In this document: piece by piece, positions 34,016 through 43,805 of the stretch | How the letters are laid out: each line of letters opens with the position of its first letter | Position numbering within the stretch: the first letter of the stretch is position 1 | Assembly (NCBI GenBank): GCA_938045445.1 | Contig: CALIMM010000016.1 | Coordinates: forward strand, 105,928-169,927 | From: an uncultured Candidatus Saccharibacteria bacterium | GTDB lineage: Bacteria; Patescibacteriota; Saccharimonadia; Saccharimonadales; Saccharimonadaceae | Reading direction: 5' to 3' | Length of the DNA: 64,000 nucleotides | The notes under the pieces: generated by a model | Database searches by the model: none | What the model was told of the DNA's origin: nothing | Seen by the model: only the letters and a program-made list of their open reading frames with translations | Program-made: the position numbers and the translations under genes

Positions 34016-35875
34016 TTAGCGCAAAGGGATGACAATCTCATCGTCATCATCCTGATTAGCCTGCTCTTGATGTTGAATCCGGTTGGCTTCATTGGCAATG
34101 GCAGCAACGGACAAATCAGAGTTGCTGGCTAGTCTAATTATATCAGGCGAGACGGTGTTTGTGCTAGTGTTTGGCGGCAGATTGTTGCGTTGCTGGGCGA
34201 GCTGCTCCTCACGTAGGCGTTCCTCGCGCGTGGGGGTTGTCTTGGCGTAATAACTGGGGTCGAGCGGCTGGATGACCGACTGGTGAATACTGGGGTATGG
34301 GTTGTAGCGCACAGCCATATCGATGACATTTTTATCATCAGCCAGTGCTGAGCGATCTCGGTAGGATACTGCGGCTGGGGTGGGTGCGAGAGCTAGCGTA
34401 GGCTGAGCCTGCGCGACGGGTGGCTGCTGAGTTGGTACTGGCTGCTGGGAAGGGTGTGGCGTAGGAGTGTGTGGATAATTGGGAGTTGGCGCTGCTGGGG
34501 TCGATTGCTCTGCAGGTGTTGAAGTGAAGGATGGCTGAGTATCGGTAGGAGGTGCTGCTTCAGCTGATGGGTAGCTGGGTGCAGTTGTGGTGCGCGTGGC
34601 TGGCTTTTGGGGTGGCACAAGCGGCACGGCATCGGTGCTGGGAGTGGCGTGCTGGCGCAGGTTAGCGTAGATCGCTTCGAAAGATGGTGCTTCTTCTGGT
34701 TTGGGCTCTGGCGCAGCTTCTGCTGTGGGCTTGGTCGGTGTGTAGGGCTTGCTCAGGGCATCGGGCAAGACCGAATCGTGTGGAATAACGGCCGGCAGTG
34801 CCATTGGCAGAGACTGGAGTGAGTCACGCTCTCGCGGCATAGGCTGGGGCTCGGCAGCAGGTGCTTCGTCACGCGGCGTGTCATCCACTGGAGAGAGCTC
34901 GTATACCTCGGTAGATTGCTGAGGTGGGTATGGGTTTGGTTGATCCTGGTAGGCGCTAGCATCGGGCAAAGGAGCTTGCTGATGCGACGATGCAGTGCGG
35001 TTCTCGGGGAAGCTCGTGGACGAATATGACACCGCTGGGCGCTGAGGCTCTGGTGCTGGGTATGGCGGCTCTGGCATACGAGGCTGAGGCGGCGACACCG
35101 GCGCAAAGCCAGCATCATCAACGGGTGGCTGGTACGGAGGTGTAGCCTGTGGTGGGATAGTTGGAGCTGGCTGTGGTGCTGCCTGGTATGGTTGCGGCTG
35201 AGTCTGCGGCCATGCTGGCTGATATGGCACAGGAGCTTGCTGGAGTGGCTGCCCATCAGCTACGGCAGGCAGCGCAGCCGCTGGGGCTTGCATGCGCTCG
35301 ATGGCGGCTCGGCGCCGGGCTTGGTTTGATTGCTCAATGCGCCGCGTCATCGCCCGTGCTTCGCTACTGTTATCATCAAACATATCTGAGGTCTGCTGCG
35401 CCTCGAAGTATACATCACTAATCATCGACCCCTGTGCATCGGGCACACGAGTATGGCGGATAGACCAGCCATGAGTATCGGCCAACTGCGACAGATACGC
35501 CAAGCGGCGCTCGGCCTCGTCTTGGCTGAGGTTCTTCGTTCGCTCAATCTCCACCTTCTCGGGCACTGTAATCTCGATGAGTGAGCTGATGCCATCGGGC
35601 TGCCACATGCGCCGGCGTGGCTTGGTGTAGAATGATATCACCGCCGCGAGGTAAACCTCCATTGGCTGATCCTTGCGCAGCGGCAAAGCTAGCGCACCAA
35701 ACAGCAGAATAATCGGCACCGGAATAACCGCCAGTGGCAAAAACACTTGCGACAGCCCCCACGCTAGCGCAATCCCCGCCGCCGCAACCAGCAGATAAAT
35801 AAACTGGCGAAAGCTAAACGGCCCAAGAATCTTATCCTCTGCCTCTACATCCTGCGCAACCTTATATCTCGACAT
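34016..35875 (-). CDS. PrgI-family (VirB3-like) T4SS membrane protein with a long Pro/Gln-rich tail
   Basis: A 619-residue protein. The N-terminus is a complete PrgI domain: YKVAQDVEAEDKILGPFSFR, two membrane helices at about residues 25-45 and 48-68, and then LPLRKDQPMEVYLAAVISFY, TKPRRRMWQPDG. PrgI proteins correspond to VirB3 and dock VirB4 on the membrane. Residues about 85-140 continue as a globular cytosolic part. The remaining 450 or so residues are almost entirely Pro, Gln, Ala, Ser and Thr, ending with a short acidic stretch NQDDDDEIVIPLR. PrgI proteins are usually near 110-400 residues, so the tail is unusual. First of the PrgI, TraC-like, VirB4 series. Confidence 0.88.
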   Translation of the reverse strand: MSRYKVAQDVEAEDKILGPFSFRQFIYLLVAAAGIALAWGLSQVFLPLAVIPVPIILLFGALALPLRKDQPMEVYLAAVISFYTKPRRRMWQPDGISSLIEITVPEKVEIERTKNLSQDEAERRLAYLSQLADTHGWSIRHTRVPDAQGSMISDVYFEAQQTSDMFDDNSSEARAMTRRIEQSNQARRRAAIERMQAPAAALPAVADGQPLQQAPVPYQPAWPQTQPQPYQAAPQPAPTIPPQATPPYQPPVDDAGFAPVSPPQPRMPEPPYPAPEPQRPAVSYSSTSFPENRTASSHQQAPLPDASAYQDQPNPYPPQQSTEVYELSPVDDTPRDEAPAAEPQPMPRERDSLQSLPMALPAVIPHDSVLPDALSKPYTPTKPTAEAAPEPKPEEAPSFEAIYANLRQHATPSTDAVPLVPPQKPATRTTTAPSYPSAEAAPPTDTQPSFTSTPAEQSTPAAPTPNYPHTPTPHPSQQPVPTQQPPVAQAQPTLALAPTPAAVSYRDRSALADDKNVIDMAVRYNPYPSIHQSVIQPLDPSYYAKTTPTREERLREEQLAQQRNNLPPNTSTNTVSPDIIRLASNSDLSVAAIANEANRIQHQEQANQDDDDEIVIPLR

Positions 35876-35939
35876 AGCTTATGTATTTATTATAGCATGA
35901 GGGGGATGAGTGGAGAGAATACAGCAATACTTCGTTATT

Positions 35940-38900
35940 TTATTTTTTACGACCTCGCCAAGAGAAGCGACCACCCCCACCTCCTTGGTTTTGGGTTTGA
36001 TTCTTGAACGCGTTGTCAATATTATTTTTTACAGCTTCCTCGGCTGCCGAGACAAGTTGACTTTGCAATGCGGCTAGATCTACCTGATTTGCTCTATTGG
36101 CAGTCTCTACAGCCTCTTGTTTAATGTCGGCAGCTTTATTAATACGGTCAGGATCGCTGGCATCGAACCCCATAATATTTGCAACAGTTGCCTCTGGTGT
36201 TTCTTGACCACGCTCAGTTTGTAGGAACGTATTAAAGTTGGAGCGGACTCTTTCTTGGGCAGTATCGTTAAGTTTTTCCATAGCGTCCTTAATAATTTTA
36301 CTTTGCCCAGCACTCTTCGATGCTATCGTCTCGTTAGACATCTCACCATTATTGAGCCTGCTTGCTACTGCACCAATAAGGCCATTCTTTGCAGCGAGTT
36401 CAGTACTAAATGCGCCATCTTCTATTTTACCAAGAGTACCAGCACCATACACATCGGCATCACCTCTACTGCGTGCACCAGATGCTGCAAGATATCGCAT
36501 GTACCCCACTTCCTTACTGTTATAACTATCGTTGTTGCCAAGATCGCCAGTAGCTTTCAAAATCTCAAACCTTTGCTCAGAATTGCCACCTGACATAGCA
36601 TGGTCAATTGCAGCAGCCCGTTCCATAGCTGTCAAGTTTCTTAAGCTGCCTGTTTTCTTGTCTCTAATACTGCCCGAGACCGCTGCATCTGCAATATCCG
36701 TGAATGAATAGTTATTAGCGAGCCATGTTTGAGCTTCGTCTTTTTGCTGGTTGCGTTGTTCGGTCTCAAACTTGCTTGCAATCTGAGAGCGACGGTCGCT
36801 TGCTTGGCGACCACCAAGAGTATTATATAAGAAACCACGAGCTCCTGTTGCGTTAGCAAACTGCCCCATCATCTTTCTGTTACGCTCTTGTTCGCGTAAT
36901 AACCTTGCCTGCTGGATACCGTAGCCAATTGATGTTTTGCCCATATTTTCGCGAGTCTTTGCTAGAAGTTTTGCATTGCTTCGCATACCCATATGCTGTA
37001 ACTTGGCTCCTAATGCTCCCATCGCTCCCATCGCTCCCATAAGTAAAGCTGGAGAAGCAAGAAGTGGAATAAACATAACACCAAGAGCTGTAATTTGGCT
37101 TGTTACATCATCCTTCGCGATAAAGATGGAGGCTGCTACTTTAGACATACCAAATATAACAGCAATCGTTGGATACACTGCAAGTAAGCTTAGGAACATC
37201 TTCCACCACTTGTGGTAGAGTTTTTCAGTATTAGGAAGAAGAAGTGCCACAAAAGCAAGTGGTGAAATGACTGCCAATATAACAATACCAGCATTGCGAC
37301 CTAATAGGATAATGAAAGCTAGTAAGAGTCCGATAAGTGCACCGAGTGCAATAGGGCCAAGAAGAGATATATTTGCAACCAACAGAGAACCCTCTGCCGC
37401 AACAAAGGTGCCAGCTGCAACGGTGCTACCACCAGCGAGAGCTACTTGAGCGGTCCTCTCGGCAAAACTTGTTTTGTCAGCACCACCAGAAGCTAGAGTA
37501 TTAATGAAGCCATACAAAGATCCGCCGAGAACATTAGACATATCAATAAGGAATTGACAAACAATAAATGAAACATTAATTAAGATAGATATCATAATCA
37601 ATCTTGGTAATATCCGCTTAATTCCATAATTGGAGATACCAAGACTTGTGACGTGTGAATATATGACAAACAGGAATGCAGCAATAAGTAGAATATTAGC
37701 TATATTGCGAAATGCCGACCATGATTCATTTGCAGCATCTTTTTGGAATATTTCGTGATCAAGAGACAAAAAGTCACTAATAATTCCATACAGCCCATCA
37801 ATTACTTTCCCCATAAAGTTGACGACAGGACAAACCATCCATCCGATAGCACCTATTGCATCAGAGCATGTATTTATATCTTCATCCTCTTTATCGCTAT
37901 CATATGTACCAGTAGCACTATTTGCGGTGCCGTCGCTTTTGCCCATACCAGCCAGACAGTTCTTGTATGCCTCGTCGTTATCAGGGAACTTATTCTTGCA
38001 GTCGTCAGCAGTCTTTGCTGACCGCCCTTGCTTACACTGGTCTACACCAGCTTTATTACCTGAAAACTTTTTCTCACAGGTATCTTCTTTGATCCATTTT
38101 GAATAGGCATCAGCTTTTGCAGCCATCGCTTTTGCTATGTCTACACAAGTTAGATTCGAGTTATTTCCATTACTGTCGAATGCTTTTGTTTTTATGGTTT
38201 TATCCCAAGGCCCTCCTTTGACAGGGTTCATGTAGTAGTTCTTATTGCTGACATTCCCCTTGCCATCAGCTGTTTTAATGTTTTTAATAGAATACTTATC
38301 ACTGTCAGGATAATCCTTGTCTGTTACTTCAGCACCACACCCACCTCGCAGTACATTGTACCAATATAAATACTCAGCTGCATCACTCATCCTTAATTTA
38401 GCATTTGTAGAGTGGGCTCCTTTTGCTTTTAGTTTATCAGCAATGGTTTGTGAAATTCCACCAAAACCTTTTGCTAATGTAAAATCAACAGTGAATGGTC
38501 CAGTGCCGCTAACACAATCTTCATCATGGCCTGGGCTACTAGGAATGCGCTTTGCTCCAAAACTACACAACATTTCAGTTGGTGACTTATAACCCCACAG
38601 TGTTGCTGCATCCTTTACCCAAGACGATTTCTCATCGAGGTCACAATAAAAAACCTGTGAGGCTGCATGATTACCCCATGCCTTATCGTTCCTAACATAC
38701 TGCGAACCAACGTATTTTGATAAACTCTTAAAAAACCAAGAAGGGCCTGAAGTATATCGCTCTCCTGTGAACCAATTACCCGCCTCAACTTCGTTTGCAT
38801 CTATTTGATTACCATATATCTTCATGGTGTACGGCGTATTGGTTTCTTTAGAGTCGTTTATGTGTAGACAAAAGCTAAGAGCCTGCGCATATGCCCAGCT

Positions 38901-39053
38901 TGCAGCTTGCTCTTGTGGAGCCATCTGCGACTCTTCCTTTGCGTGGACTATAGGAGAAAATGTTGTTGCCAACAAAGAAGCTACAAACAGAACCACTGTA
39001 ATAAAAAGAGAAAAACGAGAGAGTGAGAAACACTTCTTTTTGTTACTTGTCAT
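35940..39053 (-). CDS. VirB6/TrbL-like polytopic protein of the T4SS
   Basis: A 1037-residue protein from the ATG at 39053 (the frame runs to a TTG at 39095). A signal sequence occupies residues about 12-37 (ending SPIVHA). A Cys-rich extracytoplasmic region of about 370 residues follows. From about residue 400 to 680 there are at least six membrane helices, including ANILLIAAFLFVIYSHVTS, a feature of VirB6-like proteins in Patescibacteria, and a Gly/Ala/Met-rich segment GAMGAMGALGAK. The last 320 residues are hydrophilic and helical. VirB6 forms the inner-membrane translocation platform. The gene is A+T-rich compared with the PrgI-VirB4 genes that follow it 64 bases on. Confidence 0.82.
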   Translation of the reverse strand: MTSNKKKCFSLSRFSLFITVVLFVASLLATTFSPIVHAKEESQMAPQEQAASWAYAQALSFCLHINDSKETNTPYTMKIYGNQIDANEVEAGNWFTGERYTSGPSWFFKSLSKYVGSQYVRNDKAWGNHAASQVFYCDLDEKSSWVKDAATLWGYKSPTEMLCSFGAKRIPSSPGHDEDCVSGTGPFTVDFTLAKGFGGISQTIADKLKAKGAHSTNAKLRMSDAAEYLYWYNVLRGGCGAEVTDKDYPDSDKYSIKNIKTADGKGNVSNKNYYMNPVKGGPWDKTIKTKAFDSNGNNSNLTCVDIAKAMAAKADAYSKWIKEDTCEKKFSGNKAGVDQCKQGRSAKTADDCKNKFPDNDEAYKNCLAGMGKSDGTANSATGTYDSDKEDEDINTCSDAIGAIGWMVCPVVNFMGKVIDGLYGIISDFLSLDHEIFQKDAANESWSAFRNIANILLIAAFLFVIYSHVTSLGISNYGIKRILPRLIMISILINVSFIVCQFLIDMSNVLGGSLYGFINTLASGGADKTSFAERTAQVALAGGSTVAAGTFVAAEGSLLVANISLLGPIALGALIGLLLAFIILLGRNAGIVILAVISPLAFVALLLPNTEKLYHKWWKMFLSLLAVYPTIAVIFGMSKVAASIFIAKDDVTSQITALGVMFIPLLASPALLMGAMGAMGALGAKLQHMGMRSNAKLLAKTRENMGKTSIGYGIQQARLLREQERNRKMMGQFANATGARGFLYNTLGGRQASDRRSQIASKFETEQRNQQKDEAQTWLANNYSFTDIADAAVSGSIRDKKTGSLRNLTAMERAAAIDHAMSGGNSEQRFEILKATGDLGNNDSYNSKEVGYMRYLAASGARSRGDADVYGAGTLGKIEDGAFSTELAAKNGLIGAVASRLNNGEMSNETIASKSAGQSKIIKDAMEKLNDTAQERVRSNFNTFLQTERGQETPEATVANIMGFDASDPDRINKAADIKQEAVETANRANQVDLAALQSQLVSAAEEAVKNNIDNAFKNQTQNQGGGGGRFSWRGRKK

Positions 39054-39241
39054 ATGTCTATTTAAGCACAGATACAAACAAAACAAAAGACACAAAGTTC
39101 ATCTAACAGGTGAGAAGCAGAAAACAATATCATATAGATATTACCCAGCAATTCTAATACTGGTGCTAAACACTATAGGTGTAAAATAATATTTACGTTT
39201 GCTATTTTTAGGCAAAGTAAGATACTAAGAATAACACTAGT

Positions 39242-40618
39242 CTAGTAGAAACATTTGTTCTTGCCTTTTGCGGCAGCATGCCCAAAGATTGAGCTCTCTA
39301 CGAGGGCTCGCTGATTGCTTGCGTTTAGTGGGCTGATAGGATAGTACGTGATCTGCTCAGCGCCATCATTAGTGCTAATAGCGCAAGGAACATAAATAAT
39401 AGTTGTTGCCTTTGATGGTTGATCATCTTGACCATTGTCATTAGCAGGTAGATCATCTTTGACTGGCTCAGTTCTTTGGCTTGTGACTGCTTTGTTATAA
39501 AAAATAGAAGTTCCCTCGATGCGCTTTTGGTCTGGGAAAAGAGGATTATCATTGTCATAATATAGAGGGATCTGCCCAATAGGCTCCAAATCATCCCTTG
39601 TAGAGGATGGCTGTATAAAGTTTTGTAGTGTCATACTTGGGGCGCCTTCTGACTCGCCCGCCCAAGCAGACGTAGAATACTGTATCATCTTGATAAGCTC
39701 ATCTCGATAACTTGTTGCTACAGAACGGTCTGGTGCTTGTATGAAGCTCTTGCTTGAGAGAACACAAGCATCAAGCAGTTTCTGTGCTATGCTAATAGCT
39801 TCATCTTTATAGCTACTCGCCTTATATTTTTCTACAATAGTCTGAGCAACATTAAAAACAAGAGCATTGTGATCAATGATCTGTGGTAAGCTATAACCAA
39901 CATCTACACTTGGCTTCATGGTGGCATTTTGCTCAAATTTTTCAAGTTGCTCACTATTCATTATTGGGTATCGATCGGTCATCTTGTGTAGAGTTTCGTC
40001 TCGATATTGGCCAACAACAGCTTCAAGAAGTACTTGCTTGGTGCTTTCCCACTGAGGCGCTTTCCCAAAGTAATCATTTGAAGGGCTGTCAACGGGTATC
40101 TCTAGCAGTGACTTAAGGCTTTTTTGGTCTTCTGCAGATAAACTGGTAACATAATCCGAGTTAAGCAAGGCTTCTTGCGGGGATGAGAGTGGCTCATATG
40201 TTTGTTCGGATGAGCCTGGAGTAGTATTAAGATCAAGCTGGGGTGTGCTAGTATCACGGCTAGCTTTTACGGAATCGTCTAAATGAGCAATTGCTCCACC
40301 GAAAATGGCACACGCGGCTAGGAAGCCGATAGATAAAACCTTTCGTCGATTCCATTTTTTATCAGAATCTTCTTCTGTAGGGTTTGGTGTGTCTGCTTCG
40401 TTTTTAGGTTCGTCGTTCTGGTCGTTCTGTAATTTCTGGAACTCCCAGGGTGTATTGGGATCACTTGGGTCGGGGTCGTAATCGGGAAGACGCTCAGGAC
40501 TGAGGTTTCCTTGGGTAGGCTGCAAATCAATGCTGTCAAGGACTCTACTTACTAAGTCGCCTTCTGTTTGTGGTGTTTTATCTTCTGGTTGGTCTGTTCG
40601 TCGTAGTATTTCTGTCAT
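39242..40618 (-). CDS. Single-pass membrane protein of unknown function, first gene of the T4SS cluster
   Basis: A 458-residue protein. Residues 1-90 are hydrophilic and Pro/Asp/Glu-rich, residues about 92-112 form one membrane helix (KVLSIGFLAACAIFGGAIAH), and the remaining 340 residues would be extracytoplasmic, with many Ser/Thr/Asp and no family I recognise. The start at 40618 has GGAGG 10 bases upstream; the frame extends three codons to a TTG. TATAAT at 40669-40664 gives a leader of about 40 bases, so unlike most genes here it has a normal ribosome binding site. Its place, direction and A+T content suggest a component or regulator of the secretion machine. Confidence 0.7.
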   Translation of the reverse strand: MTEILRRTDQPEDKTPQTEGDLVSRVLDSIDLQPTQGNLSPERLPDYDPDPSDPNTPWEFQKLQNDQNDEPKNEADTPNPTEEDSDKKWNRRKVLSIGFLAACAIFGGAIAHLDDSVKASRDTSTPQLDLNTTPGSSEQTYEPLSSPQEALLNSDYVTSLSAEDQKSLKSLLEIPVDSPSNDYFGKAPQWESTKQVLLEAVVGQYRDETLHKMTDRYPIMNSEQLEKFEQNATMKPSVDVGYSLPQIIDHNALVFNVAQTIVEKYKASSYKDEAISIAQKLLDACVLSSKSFIQAPDRSVATSYRDELIKMIQYSTSAWAGESEGAPSMTLQNFIQPSSTRDDLEPIGQIPLYYDNDNPLFPDQKRIEGTSIFYNKAVTSQRTEPVKDDLPANDNGQDDQPSKATTIIYVPCAISTNDGAEQITYYPISPLNASNQRALVESSIFGHAAAKGKNKCFY

Positions 40619-41053
40619 AAGCTTCAATCCTCCCCAATACAGGATTAGTGGTTATGTGTGCTTATTATATGCGCACTTGCGTTTCATGCTACCATTGTTT
40701 GCGCGGCAGGTCAAATATTTTTTGGCCTCTGTTGAGAAAAATGAATGACGCATGCACACAGAGGTTGGTATAGAAATATATTCGAACGATATTTTTTGGC
40801 AAAAATGGGAGATATTTTATACATACCGCATGATAAAGAAAGTATGATAGTTTGCAACCCTCCAATCGTACAAGAATAATTATTGATCCTTCCCTATACA
40901 TTTATATTTAAAATAATTAACGATACAGACTGACAAATATAACACCAATACACACTCTCATAGGTAAAATACTTGCATGAGCAAATTGCAATATATCCGA
41001 GCAACTCATACATATTGCCACCCCACCCCACATCCGCTATAATACAGAGGTAC
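40619..41053. other. A+T-rich gap with promoters of the T4SS cluster and of the tRNA
   Basis: The left end holds the minus-strand TATAAT (40669-40664) of the first cluster gene; the right end holds TATAAT at 41038-41043, ten bases before the tRNA. The 360 bases between are A+T-rich, with no coding frame I would accept. Confidence 0.5.
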
Positions 41054-41143
41054 GGAGAGGTGCAAGAGTGGTTGAATTGGCACGCCTGGAACGCGTGTGT
41101 GGCGGCAACGTCACCCAGGGTTCGAATCCCTGTCTCTCCGCCA
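41054..41143 (+). tRNA. tRNA-Ser (anticodon GGA)
   Basis: A class II tRNA with long variable arm. Acceptor GGAGAGG pairs with TCTCTCC, anticodon stem CACGC/GCGTG closes the loop CTGGAAC, giving anticodon GGA, and GGTTCGAATCC forms the T-arm. Discriminator G is followed by an encoded CCA at 41141-41143. Confidence 0.95.
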
Positions 41144-41281
41144 TATCAGCGCCAGGTAGCACGCTGCTATAGAAATGCGCTGCTGATTCGTCTTTTGGCA
41201 TGATGCGTGGCTATACTGCATATTTTTGTGCAGATTGGGCTTGCAGAAATGTTTTTTGACAGTTTATACTAAAGGATAATT

Positions 41282-42562
41282 ATGGTACGATCTTCTACAC
41301 CAGTTATAGAACTCCGAGGCCTCACCAAGCAGTATGGTCTGGGCGACGCTGCCCAAAACGCCTTGGACAACGTCGACCTGCGAGTCGAAAAAGGCGAATT
41401 CATCGTCATCATGGGCCCCAGTGGCTGCGGCAAGACGACATTACTTAATATCATGGGTTTGCTCGACCGCGCCGACAGCGGCGAGTATTTTCTTGATGGA
41501 ACATCGGTCGCAACGCTGAGTAAGCGCCAGCACGCCCGGATTCGCTCGCGGCAGATTGGCATCGTCTTCCAGAGTTTTAACCTGATTAATCGCCTAACGG
41601 TGCTCGAGAACGTTGCCCTTCCCCTGAGTTATCGTGGGGGGATGCGCCGCGTCAAGCGCCTGGAGCAAGCCAGTGCGGTGCTGAAGAATTTCCACCTCCA
41701 AGAGCGCGAATATTACATGCCGTGGCAGCTGAGTGGTGGGCAGGTGCAGCGCGTGGCGATTGCTCGCGCATTGGTGAATCACCCGTCGATTATCCTAGCT
41801 GATGAGCCAACTGGTAACCTCGATAGCCGTTCGAGCCATATCATCATGGAAGAACTGGCTCAACTACACCGCCGAGGCAATACCATCATTATGGTGACAC
41901 ACAACCCGAATCTCACGAGCTACGCCAGCCGCGTGATTAAGATGCTTGATGGGCAGATTGCCAGTGATGAGCAGATGCGCACCACTGCCGCTACGCCAAC
42001 ACCAGTGGCCCGCAAGCCACGAGTTCGCCGGGCAGCACCTGCTGGCAAGACTGCGTCGACGATTGCGCAGAGCACGGCATCGGCCGCTCAGTCAGCTGCG
42101 CTAGTCAAGGCAATTGCTCGCGGTCGGCCCGCTAAGGTTACTACACCAGCAACGACAGCACCAACAGTAGTCGACTACGAAGATCCGCATACCCAAGATG
42201 GTCCGACTATTGAGCCTATGCCAGTTGCTCCACCAGAGGCGCCGCCAGCCTTGCCCGCCGCGCCGCAGGCTCCGTCGGCAGCCCAGCCTACTCCGGCTCA
42301 CTATCTCACACCAGCTCAAACGGCCTCAGCTACCCCAGCTCAGCCAGCAGCGCCTGCGTCAACACAGTCTGTAGCCGCACCACCCAAGCCGGTTGCACCA
42401 CAGCCCGCTAGTCAGCCAGCGCAGCCTGCAGCACCAGCAGCCCATATTGCGGTGCAGCCATCATCTGCAGCATCTGCTCAGCCAATCAAGGTTACACCGG
42501 CCCAGCAGACCGCTGCACCATCGTCTGCTCACCAATCTAGCACAAAGGAGCCCCAGGCATGA
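41282..42562 (+). CDS. MacB/LolD-type ABC transporter ATP-binding protein with a long Ala/Pro-rich tail
   Basis: A 426-residue protein. Residues 1-225 are a complete ABC ATPase: Walker A GPSGCGKTTLLN at about 45-56, signature LSGGQVQRVAIARAL, Walker B IILADEPTGNLDS and H-loop VTHNP. The sequence is of the MacB/LolD/FtsE group that drives FtsX-fold permeases. From about residue 235 to the end the protein is almost wholly Ala, Pro, Gln, Thr and Ser, about 190 residues with no counterpart in LolD-type ATPases. It overlaps the permease gene by four bases (ATGA). The pair probably extracts or exports peptides or lipids, or acts as a mechanotransmitter; substrate unknown. Confidence 0.92.
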   Translation: MVRSSTPVIELRGLTKQYGLGDAAQNALDNVDLRVEKGEFIVIMGPSGCGKTTLLNIMGLLDRADSGEYFLDGTSVATLSKRQHARIRSRQIGIVFQSFNLINRLTVLENVALPLSYRGGMRRVKRLEQASAVLKNFHLQEREYYMPWQLSGGQVQRVAIARALVNHPSIILADEPTGNLDSRSSHIIMEELAQLHRRGNTIIMVTHNPNLTSYASRVIKMLDGQIASDEQMRTTAATPTPVARKPRVRRAAPAGKTASTIAQSTASAAQSAALVKAIARGRPAKVTTPATTAPTVVDYEDPHTQDGPTIEPMPVAPPEAPPALPAAPQAPSAAQPTPAHYLTPAQTASATPAQPAAPASTQSVAAPPKPVAPQPASQPAQPAAPAAHIAVQPSSAASAQPIKVTPAQQTAAPSSAHQSSTKEPQA

Positions 42563-43782
42563 TAATCATCGACCATTTCGAAAATGCAAGCAGTAGCTTC
42601 CGGCGCAATCGCGGCCGTAATTTGCTGGCGACGCTGGGTGTGGCAATTGGCGTGGGTAGCATCGTGGCAATCTTGGCGCTGAGTGGTGGCCTGCACAATA
42701 TCATCTCCCAACAGGTGTCCGACCTCAACAATAACCTCATTGTGGTGCGCCCGGGCGTGCAAGACAAGAGTTTCTCGTCACTAGCAAGCTCGGTCGCACA
42801 GTATAATTACAATACCAGCACCATCACCGAGTCCGACGTTGAGGCAGTGCGCAAGATGCCACATATCCGCGCTGTAGCGCCAATGATGACCTCTGAGAAC
42901 AAGCTCAAGAGCAACGACCGAGAAGCCACCACTACTGTTGTGGCAACTTCGCCCGACCTTGCTATCACCAGTCAGCTCGAACTACGTGAGGGAGACTTCC
43001 TCGAAGGCGGCACGCACGACGCCAAGCCAGCAGTGCTTGGGCCAAAGCTGTCGGTGCAGTTGTTTGGCACCGAGCAGTCAATTGGCCAGACCTTTAAGAT
43101 CCGCGGCAAGGAATTTATCGTGGTGGGGGTGATGCGTGCTACAGAAAATCCGCTGAATTATAACAACGTCGATTTTGACAATGCAGCTATCATCACTACC
43201 GAGGCAGGCAAGAAAATCCACAGTGGTCATACGCAGATCCAGCAGATCAACATCCAGGCCGATGCATCGCAGCAGGTCGGGCAGATTGCTCAGCAAGTTA
43301 AGGACAAGATTAAGCAAAATCACCAAGGGGAGGAAGACTTTACTGTGGCAACGGGCGATGCAATTAGCCAGCCAACCAACCGACTCTTTACCGCGCTGAC
43401 TCAGGTGCTGACGCTAATTGCAGCCATCTCGCTGGTGGTTGGCGGCATCGGCATCATGAACATCATGCTGGTGAGCGTGGTAGAGCGCACGCGCGAGGTA
43501 GGTATCCGCAAAGCGGTTGGCGCAACTGATGGTAATATCATTACCCAGTTTGTGATCGAGGCGCTGGCGATTAGCTTGCTCGGTGGTATTCTGGGCTACA
43601 TCCTGGGCTACATAGTGGCACTGAGCTTTAGCCTGTGGCTGTCCTTTGCGCCATCGCTAGAGTGGCAGACGGCGGTGATGGCAATTGGCCTGGCACTGGC
43701 GGTTGGCCTCACCTTCGGCCTCTACCCAGCCATTCGTGCCGCGCGCAAGAACACGATTGAGTCGCTGCGGCAGTACCACTAA
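42559..43782 (+). CDS. MacB-type FtsX-fold permease
   Basis: A 407-residue protein with the MacB layout: an N-terminal helix (RRNRGRNLLATLGVAIGVGSIVAIL), a large extracytoplasmic MacB_PCD domain at about residues 45-265, then three membrane helices with GGIGIMNIMLVSVVERTREVG between, and EVGIRKAVGATDGNI, the family cytosolic coupling motif. It is of normal length and intact. It functions with the ATPase gene just before it, to which it is coupled by overlapping ATGA. Confidence 0.93.
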   Translation: MIIIDHFENASSSFRRNRGRNLLATLGVAIGVGSIVAILALSGGLHNIISQQVSDLNNNLIVVRPGVQDKSFSSLASSVAQYNYNTSTITESDVEAVRKMPHIRAVAPMMTSENKLKSNDREATTTVVATSPDLAITSQLELREGDFLEGGTHDAKPAVLGPKLSVQLFGTEQSIGQTFKIRGKEFIVVGVMRATENPLNYNNVDFDNAAIITTEAGKKIHSGHTQIQQINIQADASQQVGQIAQQVKDKIKQNHQGEEDFTVATGDAISQPTNRLFTALTQVLTLIAAISLVVGGIGIMNIMLVSVVERTREVGIRKAVGATDGNIITQFVIEALAISLLGGILGYILGYIVALSFSLWLSFAPSLEWQTAVMAIGLALAVGLTFGLYPAIRAARKNTIESLRQYH

Positions 43783-43805
43783 ACAAGATAGTTACTTTGA
43801 TACAG

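Noticed and set aside
26424..40618. Integrative conjugative element
   Set aside because: No integrase, relaxase, coupling protein or att-like direct repeats were seen at the borders. The nearby tRNA-Ser is not duplicated at its 3' end near 26404.
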